A program made the translations under genes and the position numbers. 64,000 nucleotides of DNA, taken from assembly GCA_027604505.1 (NCBI GenBank), contig JADIIX010000032.1:62001-126000 (forward strand), read 5' to 3'. Shown one piece after another: positions 1 to 13,443 of this stretch; within the stretch, counting starts at the first letter, position 1, and every line of letters starts with the position of its first letter. Below the pieces are notes generated by a model. It was not told where the DNA came from and searched no databases. It worked only from the letters and a program-made list of their open reading frames with translations. The DNA comes from Gonapodya sp. JEL0774 (taxonomy: Eukaryota; Monoblepharomycota; Monoblepharidomycetes; Monoblepharidales; Gonapodyaceae).

Positions 1-3000
1 GATCGCAATAAATCCACTGATGCAGTAACCAGTAGAAACCTTATTGAGAAGAAGAACGTCCACACACACACAGAATCAGAGTGTTAATGTCAGGATCCCG
101 AGAATCGCATGAAGTGTCAACTCACAACAATGCTAATAGCGTCGAGGAAGCCTTTGAGTGCCGTGTTGTCGCCAGCGTACGTGAAGAAATAAGTAAACCA
201 GCTCGGCTTTCGAACAAACAAAAATGTTAGACGGCGCACACAAGACTTCAATGCGTCACTACGACCAATGTCTCACCACAAGAATAACTCCCAGACCGAT
301 GCAGAAGGAACACGAAGCTTTGTACAAAGTTTGAATCAGACGGGGCACTTGAATAACATGATCTGAGAGAATTTCTCACCAATGAACCTCTGTCTACGAG
401 TCCACTTGCAGTATGCAACTATACCACGGTTCACCAGGTAAGATTCGGGTCCTTGCGAACGGTGGGATCGGAACGAATGCCGCTACTCACGGATACGGAT
501 GCCAGAAACCGCGACACTGCAGAACAGGAAGCTGGTCATTCCACCAAGAACCTGATGTAACAGTAGTGAACGGTGAGTACAAAATCATATGGTAGCCATA
601 TTCAGCCAGAGAATCTGCAGGAAACCGCAACTCACCGCGTCAGGCATTGCGGTAATGCTGGCAGAAGAACGGACGGATGAGATCGAAGACGACGTCATCT
701 CAAAACGGCGAGTGATTTTCAAACTCACAATGCTGCAAACTTGGAAAAGACTCCGGCAAGAATAAGCCAGAAGCAGCACCAGTAACCGGCTTGTCGGTTA
801 GCGCACTTAGTGAGCGCGATGACACCGTTGTTCTTTTCCACACACAGATCGAGGTTAGTATTGCTCCAAAACACAGTTTTCAAACGATTTTGGCTCACCT
901 GTGCAAATGTCGTGACAGGAGCGTTGGTGAACAAGGTTGAGAGGAAGGCAGCAAGTCCGTCTGCAAGCAATCCCCCACGGATTCGCTTCTCGAAAGCCGG
1001 ACCCTCAACCTCGACGTTCGACACATCACACGTGGCGGTTACGTCACCAATGTTCTCCAAGGTCAGAACAATGAAAACGAATAAGCAAGGCTGCAAAAGC
1101 GAGCACTTTAGCGTTATTCCAGTTTTGCGGAAACTCGATTGAAGTGAAACAAACCAATATCAGAGGCGCATTTATGGAAATGGGGAATGTTTTGACCCAG
1201 AGGAACGTGACAGACGGCGCAGCGTTGATTCCCGCGGTTGTAATGTATCCGGTTGCTGCAGCAATCTGTGTGACAATGGTGATTGGGTAGTTTGATGTGA
1301 ATGACATCTGGACCTGCAATCCCATTGCATGCGAGGGAACTTACAATGTAGCCCACGGCAAGACCAAGCACCACAGACGCACTCTTCATAAAGGGCGATC
1401 CGAATACCTATAAGAACGCAGAACGATCAATTATTATTTCACGATCTCACCGAGCACATCAGTCTGGGCACTTACCTCAATGAGAATAATCGTGACCCAT
1501 ACACTGAAGCCCAGACCGATCCAGTTTGAGTGTCCCCAGGGAACAGCTGTGCGAGAAGCAAATGCTCAGCAAAAATTAATACCGCAGAAGACTGTCGGCT
1601 TGCACCATACCGTTTGGGGCGGAAATGTTGGGACATTTAGAGAAGAATCCCGTAGCAGGGCGGGCGAGGCAAGGACCCGCACCACCGGCCCAGTACTATT
1701 AAGAGATCGATGCATCGTCGAGAAATAAAGCTGTTATGCGAACAGTGCTTCACATACCTTCATTCCGGTACCGGTGAGTTCAACACCAACGAGAGTCAAG
1801 ACGATACCCGACACAAGGGGTGGGAAGACTTTCTTGATGACCTTGGGGGGAAGTTGAGAGAGTGCGACCTCGATCCTGAGTGGGGGAGGTTTTCAGCAAA
1901 TGAGAAAGGTGATCACTAGAGTCCGTTCATGGGAATCCTCCTTACCAGCAGCACAGCATACACGTTCCAAGGAAGGCACCCTGATCGATGGCAGGTGAGT
2001 CAATGAGACAATAAAGAAAACAGGAGAGACGATATCAAGTGAGCAGATTCTCACCCATCCTTGAGGGCAAGGTTGAGGAACAGCAACTCCATCGGCACCA
2101 ATGATGGTTTGACAGAATCCACTGCTATACATTTGTTTGAATCCGGCTTCGGCAACCGGCACAAAGGCAAACGACGTGCCGAGTACAGAAATCAAACCAG
2201 TTCCGAGTTGACGGTTTCCAGGAAGAGGGAATGCGGAGATGGAGAAGATTGTGAGTAGTCCGCAGGTGATGAGAGCAGCGGAAATGAGGTAGTTTCTGAG
2301 AAAGTCGAGATTCTTTTCAATTAGTAATGCTACTTCGATTGGTATATTGTGGTTTGATGTCTTCCGTTACTCACTTGTAAGAAGCATCCAGGTTCAGATG
2401 TCCATCACCAGCTCCCGACAAGACGATTGCTAAAATGAACAATAAGACGATGAGCACAGCATTCGAGGAATGGGTCTCACTCCTGGGGAAACCGAAAAAC
2501 TATTAAACCGTGACTCACGGGGAGTGATCAGTCCCTGCAAAGCGAACGTTCAGCACAAGGCCAAAAGTTTAAAATCGCATCCAGAAGACTCGATCGGTGA
2601 AACTCACTCCAAGCATAGCCAAGGCATGTTGAAGGCCAAGAACGGCGGCCATGAAGATAGGAATTTTCTGTTGAAAGAGAACTCAGGTTTGCCAGGTTGC
2701 CCATACTACCAGCGGCAAACAAAGATACACGCACATCATTCACACCATAGAAGGGGGGCTCTCCACGTTTGCTGATGAACGGAAGCTGTGGTGTACATAG
2801 CCAGGCGTAGTCGTAATCCCCTGGAAAGATGGGAACGAACGTTGGCGAGATTCCTTGTGATCTTTCGCACGCTCCATCACTCACCAAACCAACCCTCACG
2901 GGTGGTTACTGCCGCCAGAAATCGCTCTTTAAGCGGTTTTGCGTCGTCGGAATGGGTTTCGAGCTTCTCGAGCTTCTCATCAGCAACCACGAGGGATTCC

Positions 3001-3062
3001 TTGACGGGCTCCACAACTGTTTCTTCGCTCATGGTGGGTGCGATTGGAGTACCGGCGGTCAT
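1..3062 (-). CDS. NCS2-family purine/xanthine-uracil permease, UapA-like (3' end outside window)
   Basis: This is a plasma-membrane nucleobase:cation symporter that would import xanthine, uric acid or related purines. Reading leftwards, the joined exons follow the fungal UapA/UapC family throughout: an N-terminal TTREGWFG-DYDYAWLCTP block, a loop with KQMYSSGFCQ, an MKSASVVLGLAVGYIVSS helix, then GDVTATCDVSNVEVEG and the family signature QNNGVIALTKCANRQAG. That signature is formed by splicing out an intron near 838-903 that has no in-frame stop. Downstream come AMPDAV-LGGMTSFLFCSV and, near position 60-150, the last helices. The stop codon lies left of position 1, so the gene is partial. The start is the ATG at 3062; a second Met at 3032 is possible. 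There are about ten short introns. The divergent neighbour is the SDR gene at 3778. The transporter family is very secure; the substrate is inferred. Confidence 0.93.
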
Positions 3063-3777
3063 TGTGAATGGTAGGAATCTCTGAAGGGAAGCGGAGCCCT
3101 TTTTGTTTTACGACGTGAATCATCATGATACATCCGACAGATCGATGAGTTTGAGGCGAAGCTCCGATAAGACCAAGGCAACAGGATCCCTTGTATCCTT
3201 TTCATAATAGACCGGCCAATGAGGAGCGAAGTCCACTCAGAACATATACTATATTCATAAATGGGAATGGTTGGAAAATCGCTAAGAGAGCGTTGGGTTA
3301 CTGGTACCAACTCAGGGTCATAGCATCGGACTTCTCAACCGTGGTTCACTATAAAGTGGATGAGCCACGGGCATGGTCATAAAGAGAAAGAGTTGTTTTC
3401 GGACGTATGGGTAGTCAGTGACGTTTCCGTAGCTTGCAGCAATCTCTCAGTTTAATTCGCCAGCGATCGATGAGAAGTTTATTCTGACTCGATATGACTC
3501 GCCAGAAGTTGATCCCGACGCATGGTCCAATTAGGTCCAATTGTGATACACTATCTCTCAATCTCACTCGGAAAGAATGGTCTATGTAAACGGAATATAA
3601 TCATAAAACAGAGTAGGGTTGCTGTGAGGTCATATACGATTTTGGCGTTACAGCACTGTGATGAGCTATGCAAGGCGGTCTTTGAAAACTATGACAATCT
3701 TGAGGATTAAATTCAAGTACGAGGGTGGAATGGAAAGCCGGTTGTGTCACGCTGGCGGCTCAAACACATATAACAAC
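3063..3777. other. Divergent intergenic region between permease and SDR gene
   Basis: These 715 bases separate two divergently transcribed genes and presumably carry both promoters and 5' UTRs. I see no convincing coding exon, repeat or RNA gene. The open frames here lack coding character. Confidence 0.5.
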
Positions 3778-5581
3778 ATGTCACAGTTCCCGACCCCCCC
3801 AGCGCCCCCTCGACACATTTCAGAACACCTTGTGCCGCGGCATTTTGAGAGATACGACTGGTCGTGCTTGGATAACCTCTCAGTGGCAGTTGTGGGAGGA
3901 GGAGGGTCAGTCCTTGCGACCTATGCTGTCCCATCACGATTGCAATTCTGACTTTAGTTCCAAGACAGATACGCGGGCCGATACCTAGTACACAATCTTT
4001 TGCAATACACTCGCGTTGGACACGTTTCACTGGTCGATGTACGTCTCCCATCTCACTGGGATGGAAGGGATGACAGATTCGAACGTTGGCGAGCCGAAGG
4101 ACGACTCTCGCTGGTCTTGGTGGGTATATCAAACTCTCGGTGAAGCAGATTACTGGTCGGAGGAGTTGATGACCGGATGCCAATGCTCAGGCAGATATCA
4201 CAGAGCACCCTCCAACCACATTATCGCACGTTTTCGCCGCTTCGGACATCGTGTTTCTCGTAGCGTCCTACGGGATGTCCGGGTTTGAAATGCTAGACGT
4301 GGAGCGGACACGGCAAGTGAACGTTGGGGGCGTCAAAGCTGCCATCGAAGGTGAGTCAAACCATGAGCCACTCCACAACATTCCCACAATGTCATGACAA
4401 AATCCCGCAGCCGTCGTTTCATCGCATGTCCCCATACTGGTTCATACCTCATCAGTGAACGTCACTTTCGGTGGTCAGAGAATCGACGGTGTGGACGAAG
4501 ATCACCCACTCTATCCAATCGACAGGCATGTCGACGAGTACTCCCGCACAAAGGCAATTGCCGAGACCATGGTTCTGAAAGCCAACGGGCGAAAATTCGT
4601 CGGCGAGCTCAATCAAGACTATGGGGCCATTCCTCGTAGGGCGCAGCTTCGGAAGAACGGAACACTGAGGACGGTATCAATACGGACCAATGGAATCTAT
4701 GGGGAGGGGGAGGAGAGGCATTTTGCCCGAATGATGTAAGTGAACGTGGAAACCCGAATTCAACAAGTTGATATTCACACCATTTCATGTCCTACAAGAG
4801 CAGCCATCAAAGTCAACGCCTTGGTCTTTCGATACGGGTATCCCAATAATCTAGTGGAGTGAGTTGAGTGATGCTTATTTGAGCAAAGTTTCGCAAATCG
4901 CACAAAGTCTTTCATCGCGCTCAGCTGGACCCACGTCGATAATGTCGCTCTGTCACACATGCTGGCTGCAGTAAAATTGGTCCGAGAAGCCACGGGCGAA
5001 GACTCCACTGGCATTGTGTCGGCAGGTCAACCTTACTTTGTCAGCGACAATGACCCAGTGAACAACTTTGATGTATTTCAAAAAACGATTGTGAGTTTCT
5101 GGGGCCGTATGCTTTGAGTGAGACAAGGGTCACGTGTGCTGCCGCCCTGTTGTGCAATTTCCAGATGCCTCTTTATAACATGCACGGACCGTACTTCAAC
5201 ATTCCTCTGGCAGTCATGTATCGAATCGCCCACGTCCTGGAGCTGTCGTACAAGCTCATATCGCCTTTCGTATCTTACTATCCACCGATTCTCCTTCTCA
5301 CTCGCTCCGAGGTCCTCAAGAGTGGTCAACATCACTGGTTTCGAATCGACAAGATTCGTCGTGAACTCGGCTACGAGAGTGTAACGGGCACTCTCGAGGG
5401 TTTCCAAGCTATCGTAAAATATCTCGAGGTTGCCGATCGGAGGGATGTGAGGAGAGATGTGTTTGAGAGATATCCCAAACTTATGAGGAGATTGGTGAGA
5501 TGTATTTTATTTATGTCTCTGCTACCGCCGGTCCTTTCTGTTATCCTGCGGAGAAGGGCCAATTTCGGTTTAGGGAAATAA
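3778..5581 (+). CDS. 3beta-hydroxysteroid dehydrogenase-like SDR (SDR42E type), C-terminal membrane anchor
   Basis: This is an extended short-chain dehydrogenase/reductase of the 3beta-HSD family, expected to oxidise or reduce a sterol-like alcohol using NAD(P). The first exon ends in the Rossmann glycine motif AVVGGGG, completed by splicing to GYAGRYLVHNLL near 3971. The next exons give ADITEHPPTTLSHVFAASDI, then VASYGMSGFEML and VNVGGVKAAIE. After these come SSVNVTFGGQRIDGVDE and the catalytic DEYSRTKAIAE, in which Tyr and Lys form YxxxK. Later blocks FALSWTHVDNVALSHM and SAGQPYFVSD-PVNNFDVFQ match human SDR42E1 almost colinearly. A hydrophobic segment, ILFMSLLPPVLSVIL, near the C-terminus matches the SDR42E1 membrane anchor. 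The start is the first ATG (3778) in frame with the Rossmann exon, and the stop is TAA at 5579-5581. The substrate is unknown. Confidence 0.9.
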
Positions 5582-5705
5582 AAGTTAATGACGACATGAG
5601 AAAAACGGGAAAGGTGTAGGGTCCACGTCGTCGGAGCGGGAGACATACACGCATACCGAACCGAAACATACCACAAACCCAACACACTTTCCAAGACTGC
5701 TAAAA

Positions 5706-8700
5706 ATGAGTGCACTGATTGCGCCCGCCGACATCTCCGCGGGGGTCGGACGGGCGCATATGGTGGTTGATTCGTTGCGAGGTGTATGGACCAATACGTG
5801 GGCGCTCACTGGAGTCCCAAAGGATGGGACTGAACATGTCGAGCAGACCCAGAAAGCGACGAAATTTCCTGATGACACAGTATCGGTGCCAGAGAAAAGC
5901 AGTGAGGAAGCAGCTACCGCTCCAGATGGACAACTCGTTGCAACCCCCACCGACAACGATATTGGACTTGAGGGACAGCAATTGGGGTTTTCTCCACCGC
6001 TGCAAGCAAAAATGGTCCAAGCCCTGCTCTCGGAATCACTTGAGGTGTGTAAGTTCATCAGCAAAAGATGACGATATGTTGGATCCACCAGGATGATGTG
6101 GGATCTGTTAAGAGCTTCTGGCTCATACAGTCGTGATTTGCCCGGAATAGTTATGAGAGCTCTTGTTCAATGGCAATTGGAGATCTCAATACCCCATTAC
6201 CTCTTTGTTCGCTGCCCTACGAAAGTGTCCCATCTGCTCCGACACCATCAAAAACCAACAAGACATATGGACGTGTTCTGAATGCCATTCAGCCGTCCAT
6301 CTGGAATGTATCCAATGTTGGGCAAAAGCAAGCGAGGACGAAGGTGTGTGACGATCGCGAACGAGTCGAACAACGTTGTGCGTCACTTTGAAACTCTCGT
6401 CACTTCTCCGATCAGCTCTTGCCTCTCCGCTTCCTTTCACGTCGCCAGTGATGGACTCTGTGGCGACGGTACAATGGAAATGTCCGGCTTGCCAAAGTGA
6501 CCACGAGGGCATTCCAAAGAAATCCCAGTGCTGGTGTGGTGGGTTCCCTACAGTGGATGAGGCGTTGCCCGGCACTCAGCCTTACCTCCGAAAGAGTGGC
6601 TTGCAACGCTTCCAAATTGCTTTTCTGACTGGAGTACTTGCCCAAACAGGGTCTACCATCAATCCCCAGCTTCGATCGGATCTCCTCCCTCATTCTTGCG
6701 GTGCTGTATGCGGCAAACCTCTACAGCGCGTAAAGCGCAATCTGTCTCATCCCGATGATGAGGACTTCAATGATGGTGACAGACGGAGCAGTGAGCCTCG
6801 GGGGACCTGCGAGCACAAATGCGAAGACATTTGTCATCCGGGACCGTGTAACCGTGAGTTTTATACGGGTCGCAGATCTCAGATATTCCTTTGGGTGTTG
6901 TTAGTCAATATAGTTAGCTTGATGCATCTCGAAGTTTGCGGATGGCTGACTACCTTCGTTTTGACATCCAGCTTGTCCGCGCTTCGTGGACATACCCTGC
7001 CCCTCCCATGGCACTGCTGTCGCCTTTCCTTGCGGACAGATAAACCTGCCGGTGGGTGACGAGCCAGGGTACCCATGCGATAAAGTGTGTGGGAAGCAGC
7101 TTGATTGCGGAGTTGTTGGACATAAGTGCGATCAATTATGTCACGGTAGTGGGTTTTCATTTAGTGTGTTATACTGCTCCTCTTGATTTTTACACAAACA
7201 ACAATTTTGTCAGGTGGGTGCCCACCCTGTCCTCGAGCTGTCCTTCATCCATGCCCCTGCTCCCGTTCGTACCTTCTTGCTTGCTGTTCGGACGATGACC
7301 CAGGTGCCGTGGGCTGGGTTTTGCCGAGAGTCGAGGTGGAAAGCTGGACAGAAGTTGGAGCAGAGATCAGAGAGAAGGCATCACTCGGTTTAAACGCTAA
7401 CCATGAATCTCAGGGGAAGGAGCAAAAATGGCAGTGCGAGGAGCTTTGTTGGGCGTAAGTGTGTCCGCCGTATCGGTTCTTCTTGAGTGGGATAGGCAAG
7501 TCATAATTTTACCGTTTAGTCCCCTTCCGTGTGGATTCCACAAATGTCCCATACGTTGTCATGTGCTCGCTGTGGGCGGCCCTGACTCCCCGCCAAATCC
7601 AGACTCGCACACTTTGTGTCACAGAGATCCTGTCATTTGGCAGACCTGCGCGTGTGGAAAAAAGACTGAGGAGGATCTTGGAGTCCGTGGGAAAAGGAAG
7701 AAATGCACTGACAGGCTTATCGGATGCGGGTGTGTGTCCGATGCTCTTTTATTGGCTGTTGCGCGTTCATTTCGAGATGGCGATTGCAGGAATCCATGCC
7801 CAAAACGTCTCTCATGCAAACACATGTGCCCCAAAACCTGTCACGACGGCCCGTGTCCGTCATGTCAGGTTCCGGTGAGCGTCAACGCTGGCAGCTGTGA
7901 ACTATCCCCGAGTGAACTAACAACTTTATCGTGTTGTTCCCCAGGTCGACATCTCCTGTCGCTGTGGGGCAACGAAGACCATCTCCGCATGTGGTGATAT
8001 CGGTGGTCGGACATCAAGAATCAATGGTGATTAATTACTGTTTTACTTTACGTTACCAGGATATCTGATTACGTGTAATGACATTCGCGCCACGATGAAC
8101 AGCGCCTATCTGTCTCACACCTTGCCACACCCTTCTCTCTTGTGGTATCCATCGATGCGATTCTATTTGCTGTCCTAATCGCATTGTGGCAAACTCCACT
8201 GCACATCCCGCTCACGCTCAAGGTCTTCGCCGACATCGGTCCTGGGTGCCGGTGGACCTTGTCGGTGACGAAACGCCCGCGCTGGACGCGGAGGTAGTTT
8301 GGGATCCCGATGAGTTTGAAGAGCACGGCTGTGAGCGAGTATGCGGCAAGATTTTGAAATGCGGTAAGCACCAATGCAAGGTGAGAATTGTGAAGATCAC
8401 CGCAAGGTTGTGTGAACAATGCGATAACCGATTGCCACACTAGACCTTATGCCATCCTGGCCGATGTGGACCTTGCCTCCAAACAACATCGGAGGAGTGG
8501 CGCTGTGGTTGTGGGAAAACAGTGGTTGTGAGTGCAATCGGTGCGATAGGCAGGATTGTGTATAAAATTGCTATTTCAGAAACCACCGATCCCATGTGGT
8601 GCAGTCATGCCAACATGCCGTTTCTCTTGCGAGAGGTAAGCATCACGGGGTGCGTGATTAGAATTGGAAAATACAGGTCGAGTGTCTGACTTTTCCGTGG

Positions 8701-10815
8701 ATGAAGGCCGCAGGCGTGCGGACATCCCATCTTATCCGAGCACCCCTGTCACACTGAAGATATCCTCTGTCCACCCTGTGCGGTGAGTTCATGATTGCCG
8801 TGTGACCGACTCCAAGTACATTGAAATGGCGCTTCCAACCAGGTTCTGACACTTAGGCACTGCGCCTCCCACGGGAACCCTGTTCCCAACATACCATGTC
8901 ATCGCAAGTCTGCAGTATGCTGTGGCAAAGTTTGTGCAAAATCACTGCCGTGTGGTAGTCATACGTGCGAGAAGGCCTGTCATGGTGGAGAATGTGTTGC
9001 CCCTGGAGGTTCGCAGACAAGAATATAAACAAGCTTTTCTGTCGCGGGGACTCTTCTAATTTTTGCATAATTTCAATAGCGCCGTGCAAGCGGCCTTGCC
9101 TGACGCAGCGCTCTTGTGGACATATCTGTGGAAAGCCATGCCATCAGGGGTCTGACTGTCCACTCGACGAACCGTGTAAAACCAAGGTATGTGCCCAATG
9201 CTGTTTGATTCATCAACGATAAGCTGATGGCGGCATCGAAGTTCGAGGTGAACTGCCAGTGTGGTCGCTTGAAGGAAATGCGGCAGTGTCTTTGGTCTGC
9301 CTCTGACCCGTCTCTGCCCGACATCCATCTGAAATGCGATGCATTGTGTGACACGCTGACGAAATTTGGACGATACTCAGGCGTGACTGGGTCGGACCAG
9401 AGGTGAGATTACTTTCGTCGAGAATAGTCTAAAGAGGCTTCTCATTCAAACCTGCCGCCTCCCTCTTAGTATGCCTCTGTTCTCCGATGAGGTGTTGAGT
9501 CACGCAAAAGTTTATCCGGAGTTCGTGAGTCGAGTAGACGCTGCCTTGACGGACTTTGTGAACGATCAAAGGTTCGTCTCTTGCAACCTTCAACACAATG
9601 CTGTCTATGAACTTTTGGATCTCCCAAGCCGATCAATACACTACTTTCCTCCAACCGGCGAGCACCATCGGCGATTTTTGCATGAGTACTCGAGCCAACA
9701 TTGGGGTCTTCAAACCGAGTCAATGGATGAGGGGAAGAACAGAAGCGTCGCAGTTATGAAAAAACTTAGTCGCGCAAGAGCGGACGATAAACACCGCGCG
9801 TGAGTATATAGTGTATTCATCTTTACGTGCGAACCTCCCTTTTTCATGGACCGGTTGCTGCAGACCTGGGATGACAGTGTCCGAGTACCTGCAGCTCATC
9901 AAGTTGCAGTCCGTGCGACGAAAGTCGATGTCCAAGTTCGTACAGTCTCCATGAAAGTCAGATGTCGATCTTCGTTGACGTACTTTCTCCTTTAGTGTTG
10001 GCCGCACGTCTGCTGTTCAGACACCGCGAGGTTATGCTTCCACAGTCCCTCGGCCGCCTGCGCGTGTCTCCGTCCCCGCGGGCTCTCGACCTTCCTCTCG
10101 GGCTTCTTCAACGAGCTCACTCATCATCGACGAAGATGAAATTGATGGGGAGTCGGAATACGACGAAAACGACTCAGATGAATTGAAGAGCCCAACCACT
10201 ACTATTGCCCTCAACGACGAAGGCGGCAAGGGTGAATGGAGATATTCTGACTACGATCGCAAGCGCTCTGTCTCTATGATTGTCGTCAAGACTAAAATGA
10301 GTCTCGCCGATGACGCCAAGCCCACGCAAACAGCCCCTAAGCCTAGGATGAGCTTCCGGGATGTGACTGAAAGTAGTTTTCAGGTCCAGAGTCCATCAAC
10401 CACAGAAATTCCGGGAGAGTGGACGGATGCTGTCAATCACCGCCGGCGCAAGTCTGTCGGGCATAGAGTGGAATTCGCCGTAGACAAGCCTACAGAATGG
10501 GACTCCAAGTACAGCAAGAGCGTGGATCCTCCTGCGAGTTTCCTTAGTCGACCAAGCGGACCCGGAACCGAAACTGCAGCAATGCCTTCATTCCGTGCCG
10601 AGCCAGACTCAGACGGCTTTGTGGACGCTCTGTACAATAGTCGCCAACAGCGGAAACGTGCCACGTCCTTTTCATCATCGAACATGGGCAGTGGTATGAG
10701 GGGCAGGTCGAGGGCGAGCTCGATTGCCTCAAGATTGACTGGTGGTAGCCCAGCCGAAGGACTCGCAGGATCAACAGGGAACATCTTTGCGATCTTGGAA
10801 GGCTTGGATGCGTAA
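5706..10815 (+). CDS. NFX1/FAP1-type RING, NF-X1 zinc-finger and R3H protein
   Basis: This is a homologue of human NFX1, Drosophila shuttle craft and yeast Fap1, a family of nuclear or cytoplasmic transcription-associated proteins that combine a RING/PHD-like ubiquitin-ligase finger with repeated NF-X1 fingers. After an acidic N-terminus, a finger near 6210-6340 reads CPICSDTIKNQQ then CSECHSAVHLECIQCW. The cysteine-rich array runs from about 6460 to 9400 over many exons, for example WKCPACQSDHEGIPKKSQCW, PHSCGAVCGKPL, CEHKCEDICHPGPC, CPRSCKHMCPKTCHDGPCP-like units and CGHICGKPCHQGSDCP. An R3H-like domain lies near 9520-9780 (RRFLHEY and NRSVAVMKKL, with the Arg-x3-His pattern). A low-complexity Ser/Arg/Pro tail of about 300 residues with an acidic patch (IIDEDEIDGESEYDENDSDE) ends at 10815. 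The start is the ATG at 5706. The family is secure; individual exon ends in the finger array are not resolved. Confidence 0.9.
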
Positions 10816-10905
10816 AACGTATTCGTGCCAACTTCCTCTTTCCACTCCGAGCATTGGGAAAAATATTCGAGCATTTTTGTAAATACATTGTGGAAAAATT
10901 ACCAA

Positions 10906-13024
10906 TCACAGCTTCGGCTTGTACCCGAATTGCTTTGCAACAATTGCCATCGCTGCATCTGTGGCAACCAACGCTTCCGCAATATCCTGAGGAGGAAATA
11001 CACTTGAGACGTGAAAGCTGGAGCGGTGAGATGGTTCTGATACCTTACCTGTTCGGTAACACAAGCATTGACGAACATGGTATGTGTGGGACTGCGCGGT
11101 AAGTCATGTATGATTGGTTCGTGGCGTCAACCAAACCGCCTCGCGAGCCGTGCTGTAACTTTCAGGGCTTGGAACTCACTGCAAGTATACGCCCCTCTTC
11201 ATAGCCTCTTTGACAAATACGTGTCCGCGATCCCACTTGCCGAACTTGTCCTCGGGGAATAGTATGACAGGCATTTGCGGGGGGCCTGATTGCTCGATCT
11301 GACAATCACGCACCACCTCGTATCAGCATGCAAATAACGGAAAGAGTGACAGTAACGATTAAAAACTCACAGGAACACCGTACTTTTCTGCCTGTCCCTG
11401 GATTCCCTCACGAAGTTGCTGACCCCTTCGATACATGAGATTCGCTCCATCCATGGCCACAAGCTTTTTGAGAGTAGCGAGGCCGGCGGCGAAGGAAGCG
11501 GATTCCTGGAATGATTTCATATCGTGGAGGGTTACGGCGAGGTGGGATGGGTGGAGAAAGGCAGTGAGAAACCTGTGCACGTTTGGTAGCGCCTTTAATG
11601 CAACTCACCGTCCAAAAGCTACCAGTGCTGTAGATATCAGCAGCACCTTGTCTAAACTTGTTATTCCCCGTGACGAATGCAAGAGGGTACCCATTTGCAA
11701 CTAAAACGAAGATACAAACCCAAGATAAAATAGCATACACGTTGCTGACTTCATTTTGCGAGCGAGGTTCAGCCTGCAGCGTCAACTTACCGGCTTTACT
11801 CCACCCCGCCAAATCCGGCTGCACACCACAGTTCTCCACCACATCCCATGTCCCAGTCAAGCAGATCCGCATACCCGCACGAACCTCATCGCACACGAGG
11901 GCAGCACCGGTCTCATCACACAGTTTTCGTGCGGCGAGGAGGAACTCGGCGGTGGGAAGGGCGTGGGTGCGGCCAAGGTCGTGTTTGAAGGCAGATACAA
12001 GAACGCAGGCGAGATCGTCACGGAAGGGGGCGGCAGCGGCGATGAGGGAAGCGGGGTCGTTGTACTAGTGGAAGAGGGAAAATCAGTGACTTGGGCTTGA
12101 AAACAAAGCTCATAGACAGTCCAAGAGAACTGATTGAATAATACTTCACCTCATAGAGAACCAAGTGAGCGCGATCTTCGGTGGTCACCCCCACGAGACT
12201 GGGAGAGCACCATGGCACGGCGCCTGGATGTGAGGCCAAAAGGTCAATTGTCGCACCTCCTTGTGAACAAATAAATGGCTTTAATTTACCATGATAGGCT
12301 CCTCTCGCCATGAGAACCTTCCGCTTTTTGGTAGCAGAGCGGGAAATGGTGACGCATTGGGTCATTGCGTCTCCCCCTATGAAAAAGGAAAGGAAATCTA
12401 CTGAATGGACATTACCCACGGGATACAGTATGCTACGTACCATTTTTGCTGAACATTACCCACTCGGCGTGGGGGATGAGGTTGACGATATACTTTCGGT
12501 GGACAACGGCCGTGTCTGACTTCATGAGCGTTCTGTTTACTTGGGATCAATGCAAGTACCTTGGAAAGCTCAATCAAGATTGGAGATGGTCCGTTGAACA
12601 CGATTCCAAGTTCTCGCTGTTTCTGAACTGCCGCTTCAACATCGGGATCGTTGGGGCCAAGTACGATCGGGCCATCTGCAAATAGTGGAACGATTCATCA
12701 ACAATATGAGCAAGAACGTGAGAATAAATAAAAGATGGTGATATCTTACAGCCAGCCATGAAGTCAATGTACTCTTTTCCATCCACTTGTGAATGCATGT
12801 GGAGTCGTTGAGCGGGGTACAGACTATAGTTGGAGACAGAGTGCATCACGAAGACCACTGAAATCACTGGTCTCACCATCGCGGACTCTCGCACCCTTTG
12901 CGCTCTTGAAAAACTGAGGCGCGTAACCCATTCCATAACGGAGCACGTTCTGATGCCCGTAGAGTCCACCAGGAAGCACAACATCGGCAGCTTTTCGGAG
13001 TTCCACGTCAAGTGAAGTTGCCAT
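10906..13024 (-). CDS. Class III (PLP) aminotransferase, glutamate-1-semialdehyde aminomutase-like
   Basis: This is a PLP-dependent fold-type I enzyme. The exons spell LRKAADVVLPGGLYGHQNVL at the N-terminus, VDGKEYIDFMAG, SNGT-type cofactor phosphate region, then CDEVRAGMRICLTGTWD containing the Asp that contacts the PLP ring nitrogen. The Schiff-base Lys lies in DLAGWSKA, followed after an intron by ANGYPLAFVTGN. The next exon has YSTGSFW and the C-terminal exons read PPQMPVILFPEDKFGKW, HTMFVNACVTEQDIAEALVA and FGYKPKL before TGA at 10908-10906. The start is the ATG at 13024; the frame stays open upstream to about 13135 without another ATG. Fungi make 5-aminolevulinate by the Shemin route, so a true HemL role is unlikely and the substrate is unknown. 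It converges on the NFX1 gene with 90 bp between the stops. Confidence 0.85.
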
Positions 13025-13443
13025 GCTGATTCGGAAGCGAGCTTGAGTAGTACGTGAAGTGCTCACAGATGCGATGCAGATCGGCGAAATGAAGGCCGAC
13101 GGCAAATTTTTCATTCCCGTTCTGCCGGAGGGCAACCCGCTGCATTCATATCAAGTGTCTCGGCCATTCATTCACGAAACATCTGTGTATCGGCGTGTTC
13201 AGACAAGTAATACAAGTAATTATTTCTTCTTCACGCTGCTGTCTACCAAATCCTTGACCTTCAGAACAACCCAGCCCTTCATTGAAAACACTGGCAAAAT
13301 AATTGTAATAAAACCATGCTCAAAGCTTTTGTGGTCAAATAAATAACTGCATGCTGGATTGAGATTTAAGGGCTCAAGACAGCGGCGTCCTGCCCGCAGC
13401 TTCTGATTAGACCCACCAGTCGCAGAACTTGTACGGACTGGTA

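Noticed and set aside
13025-13135. Upstream extension of the class III aminotransferase
   Set aside because: The open frame continues but contains no ATG, and the conserved N-terminus begins right after ATG 13024.
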